A stretch of DNA of 64,000 nt, from positions 744,001 to 808,000 of the forward strand of contig JAZDRN010000001.1 of the NCBI GenBank assembly GCA_047501485.1, given 5' to 3'. Source of the stretch: Ancrocorticia sp047501485 (lineage in GTDB: Bacteria > Actinomycetota > Actinomycetes > Actinomycetales > Actinomycetaceae). The stretch's first letter is position 1. Each line of letters starts with the position of its first letter. A program made the position numbers and the translations under genes. The notes beneath the pieces were generated by a model. It saw nothing but the letters and a program-made list of their open reading frames with translations, searched no databases and was not told the origin of the DNA. This document shows positions 1 to 9,384 of this stretch, in pieces.

Positions 1-308
1 GAACTGCGCAGCGAGGACATGCCGTACAGCGCAACACGGTGCGAGGCGACCTGGTTGAAATAGCGGAAGATGGCCTTGCCCACTCCCAGTGCGCGCACAC
101 TGGTCGCGGCCACCGAGAGATCGAGAACGGGAGGCATCTGCGAGGCGCGGGCGATGAGCCAGGCGGAGACGGCGGCCAGCCCCACGGAACAGATCAGGCC
201 GGCCGATCCGGCCGCGACCGACCACATGAAGCCGACCTTGTCGATCTGGAGAAGGGCTATGGCGCGCCGGATGGCGGTGCGCTCACTCTTGGGAAGAGCC
301 GAGGTCAC
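1..308 (-). CDS. cydC: CydC, N-terminal part (ABC exporter half for cytochrome bd assembly), cut by window edge
   Basis: Only about 102 codons are present; the gene runs off the left edge. Translation from the GTG at 308 gives a Ser/Lys/Arg-rich start followed by a hydrophobic stretch (around WSVAAGSAGLICSVGLAAVS) and SAWLIARASQMPPVL, which is typical of the first membrane segments of CydC. The GTG overlaps the TGA of cydD in a GTGA arrangement, so the two are translationally coupled. By family knowledge CydC pairs with CydD as a heterodimeric inner-membrane ABC exporter of reduced thiols and heme-related cargo, needed to mature cytochrome bd. The ATPase domain lies outside the window. The identity rests partly on position after cydD. 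Confidence 0.85.
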   Translation of the reverse strand, partial: MTSALPKSERTAIRRAIALLQIDKVGFMWSVAAGSAGLICSVGLAAVSAWLIARASQMPPVLDLSVAATSVRALGVGKAIFRYFNQVASHRVALYGMSSLRS

Positions 309-1972
309 GAGCTCACCTCCTTGCTTGCGAGGACGTCGACGACGACGTCCGCCTGCGCCACGATCGCGTTGCGGTGGGCGATGGCGACCACGGTGTGCCC
401 CGCGTCGCGCAGGGCCTGGACGCTGCGGGTCACGTACGTCTCGCTTATGGCATCCAGATGGGCCGAGGGCTCGTCCAGAAGCACCAGCGGGCGGGTGGAG
501 ATGAGAGCCCTCGTCAGAGCCAGACGTTGCCGCTGACCGACGGACAGCCCCACGCCGCCCTGGCCGAGCAGGGTATCCCAACCCTGGGGGAGCGAGGCGA
601 CGACGTCGTCGAATCCCGTCAACTGAGCCGCCCTCTCCAACGAGGTACCCGGAACCGACTCGGGTTCGTCGGGTAGACCGAGGTTGTCCCGGACGGTTCC
701 GGGCACGATGGCCGGACGCTGGGGCACCCAGGTGATCTGCCGCCACCAGGATTCCTGCTCGATCGTCTCCAGCGGCTGGCCCGCGACTGTCACCTTGCCG
801 GAGCTCGGTTCAAGCAGGCGTAGCAGGACCGACGCCGTCGTGGACTTTCCAGAACCTGAAGGGCCGCGAAGCACGGTCAATTGGCCGGGCTCGATGACTG
901 CATTCAGGTGGTGCGGCGCAATGGTGGCTCGTCCCGGCGCTTTGACGGAGAGATCGGAGATCTCGATCCTGCTCGTCCGCAGATCGGGCGCGGGGACGGT
1001 TCCCCGGCCAACGGAGATGGGCTCCTCCAGGATCTCGAAAACCTGCTCCGATGCGGCAACTCCATTGGCGGAGGCGTGGAACTGCGAACCGACTTCGCGC
1101 AGTGGCTTGAAGACCTCGGGGGTCAGCATGATGATGGCGAGCCCGGCGAAGAGATTGAGGTTGCCGTAGACAAGGCGAAGGCCTACCTCTACGGCGACGA
1201 GTGCTGTGGAGATGGTGGCGAGGAACTCCAGCACGGCGCCGGAGAGAAAAGCGACGTAGAGGGTCTGCATGGTCTTGCTCGCGTAGTCGTCGCCGAGATT
1301 CTTCACGCGGCGGCGCGGGCCTTGCTCGCGTCCTAGAGCCTTGAGGGTGGCGAGGCCCGCCAGCAGATCGAGAAGCTGTTGCCCGAGGCGCTGCATGGAG
1401 GCGAGCCGGGCCTCGGAATAGGTCTGTGTCATGCGTCCGACGAGGATCATGAAGATCGGGATGAGCGGTATACAGACGACGATTGCCACGGCGCTGATCC
1501 AATCGAGCCACAGGATCACCGCCAGTGTCGTGGGGGTGACCGTCACCATGAGGATGAGCTGCGGAAGGAACTTCACAAAGTAAGGCTCAAGGTCGTCGAG
1601 TCCATCACTGACCAACGTGACCGTGGAAGAGGTGTGGCCGCGCGAGAGCCAACGGTCCCCGAGATTGCCCGCATGCTTGAGAACTCGCGTGCGCAGCTCC
1701 GCGATCACTCGCAGCGCCGCGCGATGGCCGTAGGCTTCCTGGAGGTAGGTCACGAGGAGACGGGCTACTATCACTCCGGCCAGGATCGCAACGAGATAGG
1801 CGACATCGGCGAAACCCTTCGTGCCTGTGATGACCGGGGAGATCGTGCCGGATATCAATAGTGTCTGCGCGATGACCAGCACGGCGGAGACAAGCCCGGT
1901 GACACCGAGCAGGGCGATGTACTTGCGTGTGTCCTTGGCGTAGGTGAGCAGGCGTCTGTCCAGTGGCTTCAC
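305..1972 (-). CDS. cydD: CydD, thiol reductant ABC exporter subunit
   Basis: A 555-residue ABC half-transporter. The N-terminal 300 residues carry about six membrane segments. The C-terminal nucleotide-binding domain has Walker A (GPSGSGKST), a Q-loop (WVPQRP), the signature LSVGQRQRLAL and Walker B (LVLLDEPSAHLD). A GTG start is used, with GGAG about ten bases upstream. The stop overlaps cydC by four bases. With CydC it forms the exporter required for cytochrome bd assembly; cydAB lies upstream on the same strand, so this is the usual actinobacterial cydABDC order. About 400 bp with a strong terminator and a tandem duplication separate it from cydB, suggesting that cydDC also has its own promoter. 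Confidence 0.93.
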   Translation of the reverse strand: MKPLDRRLLTYAKDTRKYIALLGVTGLVSAVLVIAQTLLISGTISPVITGTKGFADVAYLVAILAGVIVARLLVTYLQEAYGHRAALRVIAELRTRVLKHAGNLGDRWLSRGHTSSTVTLVSDGLDDLEPYFVKFLPQLILMVTVTPTTLAVILWLDWISAVAIVVCIPLIPIFMILVGRMTQTYSEARLASMQRLGQQLLDLLAGLATLKALGREQGPRRRVKNLGDDYASKTMQTLYVAFLSGAVLEFLATISTALVAVEVGLRLVYGNLNLFAGLAIIMLTPEVFKPLREVGSQFHASANGVAASEQVFEILEEPISVGRGTVPAPDLRTSRIEISDLSVKAPGRATIAPHHLNAVIEPGQLTVLRGPSGSGKSTTASVLLRLLEPSSGKVTVAGQPLETIEQESWWRQITWVPQRPAIVPGTVRDNLGLPDEPESVPGTSLERAAQLTGFDDVVASLPQGWDTLLGQGGVGLSVGQRQRLALTRALISTRPLVLLDEPSAHLDAISETYVTRSVQALRDAGHTVVAIAHRNAIVAQADVVVDVLASKEVSS

Positions 1973-2040
1973 TCGCTATTGACTCCTTGATAGAAGCGTC
2001 GTCGGGCACCGGGAGTGGTGTATCCGGATGCCGGGTCTGC

Positions 2041-2200
2041 TGGTCGGTGGCGTGGCCACCTCGGGCATTTCGTTGGTCTCGGAAACATTCGCAAGCGATG
2101 CTCCTCTCGACCTTCCTCATTGGTCGGTGGCGTGGCCACCTCGGGCATTTCGTTGGTCTCGGAAACATTCGCAAGCGATGCTTCTCTCGACCTTCCTCAT
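2041..2200. repeat. 80-bp tandem duplication between cydB and cydD
   Basis: Two head-to-tail copies of an 80-base unit, 2041-2120 and 2121-2200, differ at one base (C at 2102, T at 2182). Each copy contains the inverted repeat GGTGGC-GTG-GCCACC. Eighty is not a multiple of three and no reading frame stays open as a plausible protein, so the duplication is non-coding. On the minus strand it lies between a possible -10 box at 2204-2199 and the cydD start at 1972, so it would form most of the cydDC mRNA leader. The near identity indicates a recent duplication. Confidence 0.95.
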
Positions 2201-2230
2201 TGTAGTCATCTATTTGGGATATAGGGCGAA
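2199..2230 (-). promoter_or_regulatory. Candidate cydDC promoter (-10 TACAAT)
   Basis: Read on the minus strand, TACAAT at 2204-2199 matches the actinobacterial TANNNT -10 consensus well. There is no convincing -35 box at the standard distance; TTCGCC lies about 20 bases upstream. Transcription would start near 2192, at the edge of the tandem repeat, giving a leader of about 220 bases before cydD. It is supported only by motif and by the terminator upstream. Confidence 0.3.
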
Positions 2231-2280
2231 GGTCCTAGGTGGTAGGAGTGGGTCCAGAAAAGGATATGAACTGCGGAAAC

Positions 2281-2320
2281 ACCGGTGGCGGGCGAACATT
2301 GCCGTCCGCCCGCCACCGGT
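2281..2320 (-). terminator. Strong hairpin terminator downstream of cydB
   Basis: A perfect 14-bp stem (ACCGGTGGCGGGCG paired with its complement) encloses a 12-base loop, starting about 50 bases past the cydB stop on the minus strand. No long T-run follows, as is usual for actinobacterial hairpin terminators. It would separate cydAB transcripts from cydDC. Confidence 0.75.
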
Positions 2321-2372
2321 TGTCCATAGGGACCGTATGCGGCAGTCGCCGCACGTCACGCGCTTGTTGCCA

Positions 2373-3500
2373 TCAGGTGGTCTCGAAAGCGCGAACCTGC
2401 TTGGGATCCAGTCCTGGGGTCTCGTCCGGGAGATCCTCGAGATGGATCCGATGGGCGAACACCTTGTAGGACCAGAGGGTGTACCCGAGAACGATCGGAA
2501 GGAATACCACGACCACACCCGTCATGATGCCCTGGGTGGGAGCGGTTGCAGCGGCCTGTGTGATCGACAGCGAGTACGCGGGATCGATCGCGGACTTCAT
2601 GACATCCGGGAAGATGGTGAACCAGATGAACACCACGGCCATGGCAATGGCCGCGAAGTGCGCCACAAACGCCTTGACCTCGTCACCCTTGTAGATCAAT
2701 GCCAGAGCGGTGATGAGCAGCAGAGCTGTCAGCACCAATGGGACGATCGAGAGACCGTTATTGGTGTAGCTGATCTGCGCCCAGACCGCCCAGACGGCGG
2801 TGATGAACGTGCCGGTGGCGAGAGCCTTCTTGGCAATCGCCTCCGCTCGGTTCTTCAAGTCGCCAGACGTCTTGATGGAGATGAAGAGAGCACCGTGGGA
2901 CAGGAACAGCACCATGGTCATGAGGCCGCCCAGAAGAGTGAACGGCGTCAGTAGCGAGGCAAAACCTCCGGTCAGGAAGTGCTTGTCCACCGCGTCGAGT
3001 GCCGTGTTGACCTGATCGGCGGGAACGGCCTGGAAGACGCCGTCCTCGTAGTGGCCGACTTCGATCTGCATGCCCTGAACGAGGTTTGCGAACGTCACGC
3101 CCCACAGGATCGATACCGCCCATGCGGCACCGGTGTGGATGGAATCCCACCCGCTGCGCCATCCATCGGTGTTGATGGTCTTGCGCCACTCGATAGCGCA
3201 GATCCGGAAGATGAGCGCCACGAGAATGAGCACGAGGGGAAGGTACATTCCCGAGAACATGGTGGCGTACCACTCCGGGAACGCCGCGAAGGTTGCACCA
3301 CCGGCGGTGATCAGCCACACCTCATTGCCGTCCCAGTGCGGGCCGATGGCGTTGAGGGTTGCGCGCCGTTCCTTCTCAGTCTTGGGCAGGATTTTCAGTA
3401 GCATACCCACACCGAAGGCGTAGCCTTCCAGAGTGAGATAGCCGATCCACAGGATCGCGATGAGGATGAACCAGAGAAGCTGGATGAATGTCATTTCCAT
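2373..3500 (-). CDS. cydB: Cytochrome bd ubiquinol/menaquinol oxidase subunit II
   Basis: A 375-residue integral membrane protein with 8-9 hydrophobic segments, beginning MEMTFIQLLWFILIAILW. The conserved region around QIEVGHYEDGVF and the WRSGWDSIHTGAAWAVSILW segment are typical of CydB. I place the start at 3500 because GGAGA sits seven bases upstream; the longer open frame beyond it runs back into cydA. The gene starts 13 bases after cydA, so both are cotranscribed. CydB forms the membrane heterodimer with CydA, which oxidises quinol and reduces O2 to water without proton pumping and with high oxygen affinity. Confidence 0.95.
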   Translation of the reverse strand: MEMTFIQLLWFILIAILWIGYLTLEGYAFGVGMLLKILPKTEKERRATLNAIGPHWDGNEVWLITAGGATFAAFPEWYATMFSGMYLPLVLILVALIFRICAIEWRKTINTDGWRSGWDSIHTGAAWAVSILWGVTFANLVQGMQIEVGHYEDGVFQAVPADQVNTALDAVDKHFLTGGFASLLTPFTLLGGLMTMVLFLSHGALFISIKTSGDLKNRAEAIAKKALATGTFITAVWAVWAQISYTNNGLSIVPLVLTALLLITALALIYKGDEVKAFVAHFAAIAMAVVFIWFTIFPDVMKSAIDPAYSLSITQAAATAPTQGIMTGVVVVFLPIVLGYTLWSYKVFAHRIHLEDLPDETPGLDPKQVRAFETT

Positions 3501-3513
3501 GAGTGTTCTCCGA

Positions 3514-4983
3514 TCAGTACACGAAGCTCGTCTGAGCCTCGGCGTTTGCGTCGTACTCGATGATCTTGCTCTTCGTGTTGATTCCCTCCATGGCATAGCG
3601 CCTTAGCAGCAACAGCCACACGACTCCGAGGGCGGTGTACAGAGCCGTGAAGACGGCCATGGAGGTCAGCACCATTGTCGCGCTCACGGAGCCGGAGACA
3701 CCGAGGCTAGTCAACAGGTACACGTCGTTGTCGCCAGGGCTGACAACCCAGGGCTGGCGTCCCATCTCCTGAAGGAGCCATCCGACGGAGGATGCAACGA
3801 ACGGCAGCGGAATCATCCACAGCCAGAACTTGCCCCACTTCTCGGAGCGGTTGATCGTCTTGCCTCGAATCTGCCACAGGCCGAGCAAGGAGAGCGCGAT
3901 CCCGAGCATTCCGATACCCACCATGATGCGGAAGGAGTAGAAGGCAACCGTCAGATTCGGACGGTAATCCTGGTCGGGACCATAGACGTCGGCATACTTC
4001 TCCTGAAGTTCGGCGTTGACGTCGTCGAGACTGGGCAGATATGACTCAGGGCCGGAGAAGTGGTTGGTGGACATGAAGGATTCCAGGCCCGGGATGGGTA
4101 GCGTCAACTGCCAGCCGTCCGTGGAACGGGTATCCATGATGAGCGCCAGGTTGTGGCCCTCCCCGGATTCCATCGTTCCCATCATGGCGGCGGCCTTGGC
4201 TGGTTGGATATCCACGATGTGCTGGCCCATGAAGTGGCCGGTTCCGACCACGCTTACCGAGGAGATCAGCATCGCCACGAGGCCGATCTTGGCAGAGGGC
4301 TTCCAGTATCCGCGGGCCTCCTCCTCGTTGCCGCTCAGACGGACGGAACGGGCCATCCACCAGAAGGAGAGCGCTGCGACGACGGTTCCGGATATCAGGA
4401 ATGCCGCAGAGATGGTATGGGCGAACTGGAAGAGGCTGGTCTCGTTGAACAGTACCTTCAGGAATCCTCCAGCGCCGTCGAGTTCTGCGCGTCCTGTTTC
4501 CGGGTTGACGACAGCGCCGGTGGGGTACTGCATGAACGCGTTCGCCGCCAGAATGAAGAAGGCCGAGATGATCGTTCCGATCGCGACCAACCAGATGGTG
4601 AGGTTGTGAACCTTGGGGGAGAGGCGGCCCTTGCCGAAGATCCACAGCCCGAGGAAGGTGGACTCTAGGAAGAAGGCGAGGAGCGCTTCGAAGGCGAGTG
4701 GTGCGCCGAAGATATCACCGACGAAGCGGGAATACTCCGACCAGTTCAAACCGAACTGGAACTCCTGGACGATACCCGTGGCCACGCCGAGGGCGAAGTT
4801 GATGAGAAGGATCTTGCCGAAGAAATCGGTCACCTTCTGCCACTTGGGATCTCCAGTCTTGCGCGTCTTCGTCTGCATGATAGCTACGAGGGTGGCCAGT
4901 CCGATGGTCAGTGGTACCTGAAGGAAGTGATAAACCGTCGTGATACCGAACTGCCACCGGGCGAGGTCGAGGGCATCTAACAC
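3514..4983 (-). CDS. cydA: Cytochrome bd quinol oxidase subunit I
   Basis: The 489-residue catalytic subunit. I choose the GTG at 4983, with AAAGG upstream, over the TTG at 5022. This start places the heme b595 ligand histidine of TTVYHFLQVPLT at residue 19, as in E. coli CydA. The FEALLAFFLESTFLGLWIFG segment carries the two conserved glutamates, FQFAHTISAAF the heme b558 histidine, and EMGRQPWVV the quinol-binding Q-loop motif. It is the first gene of a cydAB transcript reading away from rne. The oxidase supports respiration at low oxygen and resistance to nitric oxide, peroxide and sulfide in known systems. Confidence 0.96.
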   Translation of the reverse strand: MLDALDLARWQFGITTVYHFLQVPLTIGLATLVAIMQTKTRKTGDPKWQKVTDFFGKILLINFALGVATGIVQEFQFGLNWSEYSRFVGDIFGAPLAFEALLAFFLESTFLGLWIFGKGRLSPKVHNLTIWLVAIGTIISAFFILAANAFMQYPTGAVVNPETGRAELDGAGGFLKVLFNETSLFQFAHTISAAFLISGTVVAALSFWWMARSVRLSGNEEEARGYWKPSAKIGLVAMLISSVSVVGTGHFMGQHIVDIQPAKAAAMMGTMESGEGHNLALIMDTRSTDGWQLTLPIPGLESFMSTNHFSGPESYLPSLDDVNAELQEKYADVYGPDQDYRPNLTVAFYSFRIMVGIGMLGIALSLLGLWQIRGKTINRSEKWGKFWLWMIPLPFVASSVGWLLQEMGRQPWVVSPGDNDVYLLTSLGVSGSVSATMVLTSMAVFTALYTALGVVWLLLLRRYAMEGINTKSKIIEYDANAEAQTSFVY

Positions 4984-5498
4984 GTGAACACCTTTCGAAC
5001 GACCTGTGAAAGTTAAGGACAATGTCGCGAAGTACTCTAACAGAGGACAGGACCCAGATCCCTAACGTTTCAGGGGAAAGTGCCGCTTGAAGTGTTGCGC
5101 CGGCCGATTCCCCCTCGGTGGAGATATACGCTTACAGACCAATTCTCGCTCAAAGTGTGGACTCTTTCCAGTAAATCGGGATTCTGGAGTTGCCCCAAAA
5201 ATGAGGACTGACGTCACTTTTCAACACGCCGAGAATGCACGCCTCTATGAGGCATATCGCTCAAGTGTTGGGGTGTTTTGTGCGGGTGTGCGACAATAGG
5301 TCGTGGAGCTGGATGTACCCGCATCGTCCGGCATCTCGACCGCCTGATCCAGTTGTACTGTGCGCCGCTGTTGCGCCGCCGCCGGTGCTGGATATCGGCT
5401 CGAGTAGTAAAGCTTTCCGCGGTATTGCCGCGATAACTGGTCCGTTTCGGATACGTGGATGAGGGGCGTAGCCATCGGACAGGAGAGTGCGAATACGT
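4984..5498. other. Divergent intergenic region between cydA and rne
   Basis: About 515 bases hold the promoters of cydA (minus) and rne (plus). Short open frames here have no ribosome site or family resemblance. I see no clear Rex-type palindrome. On the minus strand TAGAGT near 5030 could be a cydA -10 box; nothing convincing stands out for rne. AGGAG at 5481-5485 is the probable rne ribosome site. Confidence 0.5.
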
Positions 5499-8400
5499 AT
5501 GGCTGATCAGGCCACGACGTCGGAGCGCCCTGAGCGTTCTGGCACAACTGAACCCACTGCAGAATCGACGACCCGGCTTTCCGGGGCCCAAGCTGAGAAG
5601 GCCGAGGCTAAGAAAGGCACCGGTCGGGCACCGGCGAAGAAGTCCTCCTCCAAGTCTTCGGCCGCTGCCAAAGCGAAGAAAGTCAAGGAGCAGATCGACG
5701 CCGGATCCGACGTCTCCGGTGCGATAGCCGCTTCTCTCGCCGAACTCGAGGCGGAAGCCCCCAAGCGCACAGCCTCTCGGCAGGGGCCTGCGGAGGCGAA
5801 GGACAATCTCGTGGATGGCCTCATGCAGGCGATCCAGACCAAGGAGGCCGACCACGTGCCCACCAAGGCCAAGGGCAAGGGGGCCGCGTCAGACGGCGAG
5901 GAACCGAAGGACGGCAAGAAGGCCGCGGCGAAGCAGGCGGGCTCGAAGAAATCCAAGAAGGCGGCGCCCGAGACCTCCACTGGAGAAGCGCCAGCGGATT
6001 CCGGTGCCGAGCAGGACAGTCAGAAGAAGACCGCCGCGAAATCCAAGACGGCGAAGTCGAAGAAGCCCGCCACGAAGAAGGCCTCTGCGAAGGAGAAATC
6101 GGCAGCCTCTACCTCCACATTCTCCTCCGAGGATGTCTCCACGCCGGCGCCGGTACCCTTTGCTCCAGCCATGACGGCGCTGCTGTTCCAAGAGCCGGAT
6201 GTGGCTCGAGCCCGTCCGCGCCGCAACAAGCCGGCCGCCGTGAAAGAGGAAGCTCCAGCTCCCGCGACTGAGACTCCTGAGTCGAGCACGGTAGCGGCCG
6301 ATTCGTCCGACACGGGGGAGAACAACGCCTCTGAGACACCGCGCCGTAAGCGCGGCTCGCGTGGACGAAGGAAGAACAACGAGGAGAGCCCCGAGCAGAA
6401 CTCCTCGGAGGCCGTCGAGGAGCCATCGGAGGAGAGCACAGAGGAATCTCCCACCGAGCAGGAAGCCCCCGAGTCCGCTCCGACCACCCGCCGTCGGCGG
6501 CGCCGTCGCAGTAGCGGTTCCAGTGGTAGCAGTGGGTCCAGTAACGAATCGAACGACGAAGTCACCGCCCCCAAGGGCTCGACCCGCCTGGAGGCGAAGC
6601 GCCAGCGCCGTAAGGAAGGCCGCGAGGCCGGACGCCGCCGTCATACCATCACGGAGTCGGAATACCTGGCGCGCCGCGAATCGGTCAAGCGCGACATGCT
6701 CGTCCGAGAGCAGGACGGCCTCAACCAGATCGCCGTTCTGGAGGACGACGTGCTGGTCGAGCACTACGTCGCGCGGCACACCCAGGTGTCGATGGTCGGC
6801 AACGTCTACCTGGGTCGCGTACAGAACGTCCTGCCCTCCATGGAGGCGGCGTTCGTGGACATCGGCAAGGGACGCAACGCCGTTCTCTACGCGGGCGAGG
6901 TCAACTGGGAGGCTGCCGGACTCGAAGGCAAGCCGCGCCGTATCGAACAGGCCCTCAAGTCCGGCGACACGGTTCTTGTCCAGGTCACCAAGGACCCCAT
7001 CGGCCACAAGGGCGCCCGCCTGACGGCTCAGGTCACCCTGGCTGGACGTCACCTGGTCCTCGTTCCCTCCGGTGCGATGACGGGGATCTCCCGAAAGCTC
7101 CCGGACAAGGAGCGTCAGCGCCTTAAGCGCCTGCTGCGCGAGATCGTACCCTCCGAGCACGGGGTCATCGTCCGCACCGCCGCCGAGGGCGCGAGCGAGG
7201 AACAGCTGCGCGCGGACGTCGAACGGCTGACCAAGACCTGGGACGACATCCAGCAGAAGGCGAAGTCCTACAAGTCGGCTCCGACCCTCCTCAAGGGCGA
7301 GCCAGAACTCGCGGTACGCGTTGTGCGCGACATCTTCAACGAGGACTTCAACTCCCTGAAGGTCCAGGGCAACGGGGCGTGGAAGACGCTTTCCGAGTAC
7401 GTGGGCGAGCTCTCGCCGGAGCTGTCCTCCCGTCTGAACCACTGGACCTCGGACAAGGACATCTTCGCCGAGCACCGAGTGGACGAACAGCTCGCGAAGG
7501 CATTCGACCGCAAGGTGTGGCTACCTTCCGGTGGCACCCTGGTGGTGGATCGTACCGAGGCTATGACGGTCATCGACGTCAACACAGGCAAGTTCACCGG
7601 CGCCGGTGGCACCCTGGAAGAGACTGTGACCCGGAACAATCTGGAGGCCGCCGAGGAGATCGTGCGCCAGCTCCGCCTCCGCGACATCGGTGGGATCATC
7701 GTCGTCGACTTCATCGACATGGTCCTCGAATCCAACCGCGATCTCGTGCTGCGTCGCCTTATCGAATGCCTGGGCCGGGACCGTACCCGTCACCAGGTGG
7801 CCGAGGTGACATCGTTGGGTCTGGTCCAGATGACGCGCAAGCGCGTGGGGCAGGGGCTCGTCGAGGCCTTCAGCACCCCGTGCGAGGCCTGCGAAGGTCG
7901 TGGTTACATCCTGCACTCGCACCCGGTCGAGCGGGGCGACGGCGGCGGCGAGGTCCACCAGCGTCGTAACAAGAAGAACAAGCCTGCCAACTCCGCTCCG
8001 GAGCAGACATCGCACGACTCGGAAGAGGACGGTAAGCGCGATGGCATCAAGGCAGCCTTGAACTCCATCGCCGCGGCCGCAGGCAAGGCTCACGAGACCG
8101 GCGAGGAGGACGAGGCTCCCCGCACGCGTAAGAACGGCAACAAGAACGCTAAAGGGCGCAAGCGCGAGCGGGGTGGTTCCCAGAACTCGCAGGAGCAGGT
8201 AGTGAATCAGCCTTCCCAGTCGCGGGAGAGTGACGTCAACACGGATCGCTCCTCGGGCGGCTCGCCGCGTTCGGGAGAGAAGGACAGCCCGAAGGACGTC
8301 GTCAAGTCCTCGGAGCGGGGAAAGGCGCTGACCGCACCCGCTGCCTCCGCCACCAAGGAAGTAACGACTAAGCCCGCCGCGCTACGGAAGGCCGCGAGCC

Positions 8401-8567
8401 TACCCGTGGGCAAGGTGGGGGCATCCGCCTCCGAGCCCGAGAAAACTGGTGAGGCGAACAACGTGGAGGACAAGTCTGCACGTAAGTCCCGCAGGGCCGC
8501 CTCTTCGGGAACGATCACTCCTGGATCGGGGGCGACCGGGGCGATCCTGAGCTTCCCGGCCAACTAG
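5499..8567 (+). CDS. rne: Ribonuclease E/G family endoribonuclease
   Basis: About 1022 residues. The first 400 are a low-complexity Lys/Ala/Glu/Ser-rich arm, probably disordered and RNA- or protein-binding. The catalytic core (about 405-810) begins with an S1 domain (VGNVYLGRVQNVLPSMEAAF). It continues with the DNase-I-like active-site region (DRTEAMTVIDVNTGKFTG and GGIIVVDFIDM, with catalytic aspartates) and the zinc-link CEACEGRG. A second disordered tail ends the protein. A long N-terminal arm is the actinobacterial architecture, unlike E. coli RNase E. It processes rRNA and degrades mRNA. ATG 5499 is chosen; GTG 5487 is too close to the AGGAG at 5481. It lies directly upstream of rplU-rpmA, as in many actinobacteria. 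Confidence 0.93.
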   Translation: MADQATTSERPERSGTTEPTAESTTRLSGAQAEKAEAKKGTGRAPAKKSSSKSSAAAKAKKVKEQIDAGSDVSGAIAASLAELEAEAPKRTASRQGPAEAKDNLVDGLMQAIQTKEADHVPTKAKGKGAASDGEEPKDGKKAAAKQAGSKKSKKAAPETSTGEAPADSGAEQDSQKKTAAKSKTAKSKKPATKKASAKEKSAASTSTFSSEDVSTPAPVPFAPAMTALLFQEPDVARARPRRNKPAAVKEEAPAPATETPESSTVAADSSDTGENNASETPRRKRGSRGRRKNNEESPEQNSSEAVEEPSEESTEESPTEQEAPESAPTTRRRRRRRSSGSSGSSGSSNESNDEVTAPKGSTRLEAKRQRRKEGREAGRRRHTITESEYLARRESVKRDMLVREQDGLNQIAVLEDDVLVEHYVARHTQVSMVGNVYLGRVQNVLPSMEAAFVDIGKGRNAVLYAGEVNWEAAGLEGKPRRIEQALKSGDTVLVQVTKDPIGHKGARLTAQVTLAGRHLVLVPSGAMTGISRKLPDKERQRLKRLLREIVPSEHGVIVRTAAEGASEEQLRADVERLTKTWDDIQQKAKSYKSAPTLLKGEPELAVRVVRDIFNEDFNSLKVQGNGAWKTLSEYVGELSPELSSRLNHWTSDKDIFAEHRVDEQLAKAFDRKVWLPSGGTLVVDRTEAMTVIDVNTGKFTGAGGTLEETVTRNNLEAAEEIVRQLRLRDIGGIIVVDFIDMVLESNRDLVLRRLIECLGRDRTRHQVAEVTSLGLVQMTRKRVGQGLVEAFSTPCEACEGRGYILHSHPVERGDGGGEVHQRRNKKNKPANSAPEQTSHDSEEDGKRDGIKAALNSIAAAAGKAHETGEEDEAPRTRKNGNKNAKGRKRERGGSQNSQEQVVNQPSQSRESDVNTDRSSGGSPRSGEKDSPKDVVKSSERGKALTAPAASATKEVTTKPAALRKAASLPVGKVGASASEPEKTGEANNVEDKSARKSRRAASSGTITPGSGATGAILSFPAN

Positions 8568-8591
8568 TCCGTGGCATATCCCATAGGCTGC

Positions 8592-8609
8592 GGGGCCCGA
8601 AAGGGCCCC
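8592..8609 (+). terminator. GAAA-capped hairpin between rne and rplU
   Basis: GGGGCCC and GGGCCCC form a perfect 7-bp stem with a GAAA tetraloop, 25 bases past the rne stop. There is no T-run. It may terminate rne or form part of a leader structure for the L21-L27 operon, whose start lies 115 bases further on. Confidence 0.55.
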
Positions 8610-8724
8610 ATCGGACTTGATTCGCACGCCTGGGAGTTAGTAACCTTTAGAGTCGGCGCGTTAATCCCGTGCCCGAAAGTCAACAATGCTCCGCATCAAG
8701 CGTGAGCAGCCGTAATCAACAGAG

Positions 8725-9042
8725 ATGAGCAAGAACGTGGTTTACGCGATCGTCAAGGCCGGCGGCCGTCAGGAGAAGGTGTCCGTCGGGTCCGTCGTCG
8801 TCGTTGACAAGATGGAAGGACAGGCTGGCGAGACCGTCGAGCTGGAGCCCATCATGCTCGTTGACGGTGACAAGGTCACCACGGCTGCCGATGGCATTTC
8901 CGCAAAGGTAACCGCTGAGATCGTGCGTGAGGACAAGGGTCCGAAGATTTCGATCGTCAAGTACAAGAACAAGACTGGCTACCGCAAGCGTATGGGTCAC
9001 CGCCAGAAGCTGACCCGCCTCAAGGTCACCGGCATTAAGTGA
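8725..9042 (+). CDS. rplU: 50S ribosomal protein L21
   Basis: A 105-residue protein containing VVYAIVKAGGRQEKVSVG at the N-terminus and KTGYRKRMGHRQKLTRLKVTGI at the C-terminus (the family signature), so it is full length for L21. It binds 23S rRNA and contacts L20 in the large subunit. The ATG at 8725 has only a weak ribosome site; the GTG at 8737 would give the shorter MVYAIVKAGG start common in the family and is an alternative. It is followed 58 bases later by rpmA in the usual L21-L27 operon. Confidence 0.96.
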   Translation: MSKNVVYAIVKAGGRQEKVSVGSVVVVDKMEGQAGETVELEPIMLVDGDKVTTAADGISAKVTAEIVREDKGPKISIVKYKNKTGYRKRMGHRQKLTRLKVTGIK

Positions 9043-9100
9043 GCGATCGGGTCTCTCCCGGTTCCTCCGTCAACGATTTACTAGAGAGCAGGTTCTAGAG

Positions 9101-9358
9101 ATGGCACATAAGAAAGGCGCCAGCTCCTCCCGCAACGGGCGCGATTCGAACGCGCAGCGTCTTGGCGTGAAGCGCTTCGGCGGCGAGGTCGTCAACGCTG
9201 GAGAGATCATCGTCCGTCAGCGCGGCACCCATTTCCACCCCGGCGTGAACGTCGGTCGCGGCAAGGATGACACCTTGTTCGCTCTGGCGGCTGGAAGCGT
9301 CCAGTTCGGCACCCGTCGTGACCGCAAGGTCATCGATATCGTGACTGCGGAGGCCTGA
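9101..9358 (+). CDS. rpmA: 50S ribosomal protein L27
   Basis: An 85-residue basic protein. The N-terminus MAHKKGASSSRNGRDSNAQR and the GGEVVNAGEIIVRQRGTHFHPG segment are diagnostic for L27. It starts directly at MAHKKG without the cleaved N-terminal extension seen in Firmicutes. L27 reaches the peptidyl-transferase centre and stabilises tRNA there. It is second gene of the rplU-rpmA operon and is followed by a strong terminator. Confidence 0.97.
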   Translation: MAHKKGASSSRNGRDSNAQRLGVKRFGGEVVNAGEIIVRQRGTHFHPGVNVGRGKDDTLFALAAGSVQFGTRRDRKVIDIVTAEA

Positions 9359-9384
9359 GCGGCTTCTCAGTTTCTCAAGTCATG

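Noticed and set aside
5889..7475. Long minus-strand open frame (about 528 codons) opposite rne
   Set aside because: It is an antisense shadow of the GC-rich RNase E gene; the plus-strand protein has clear catalytic motifs and the shadow has none.
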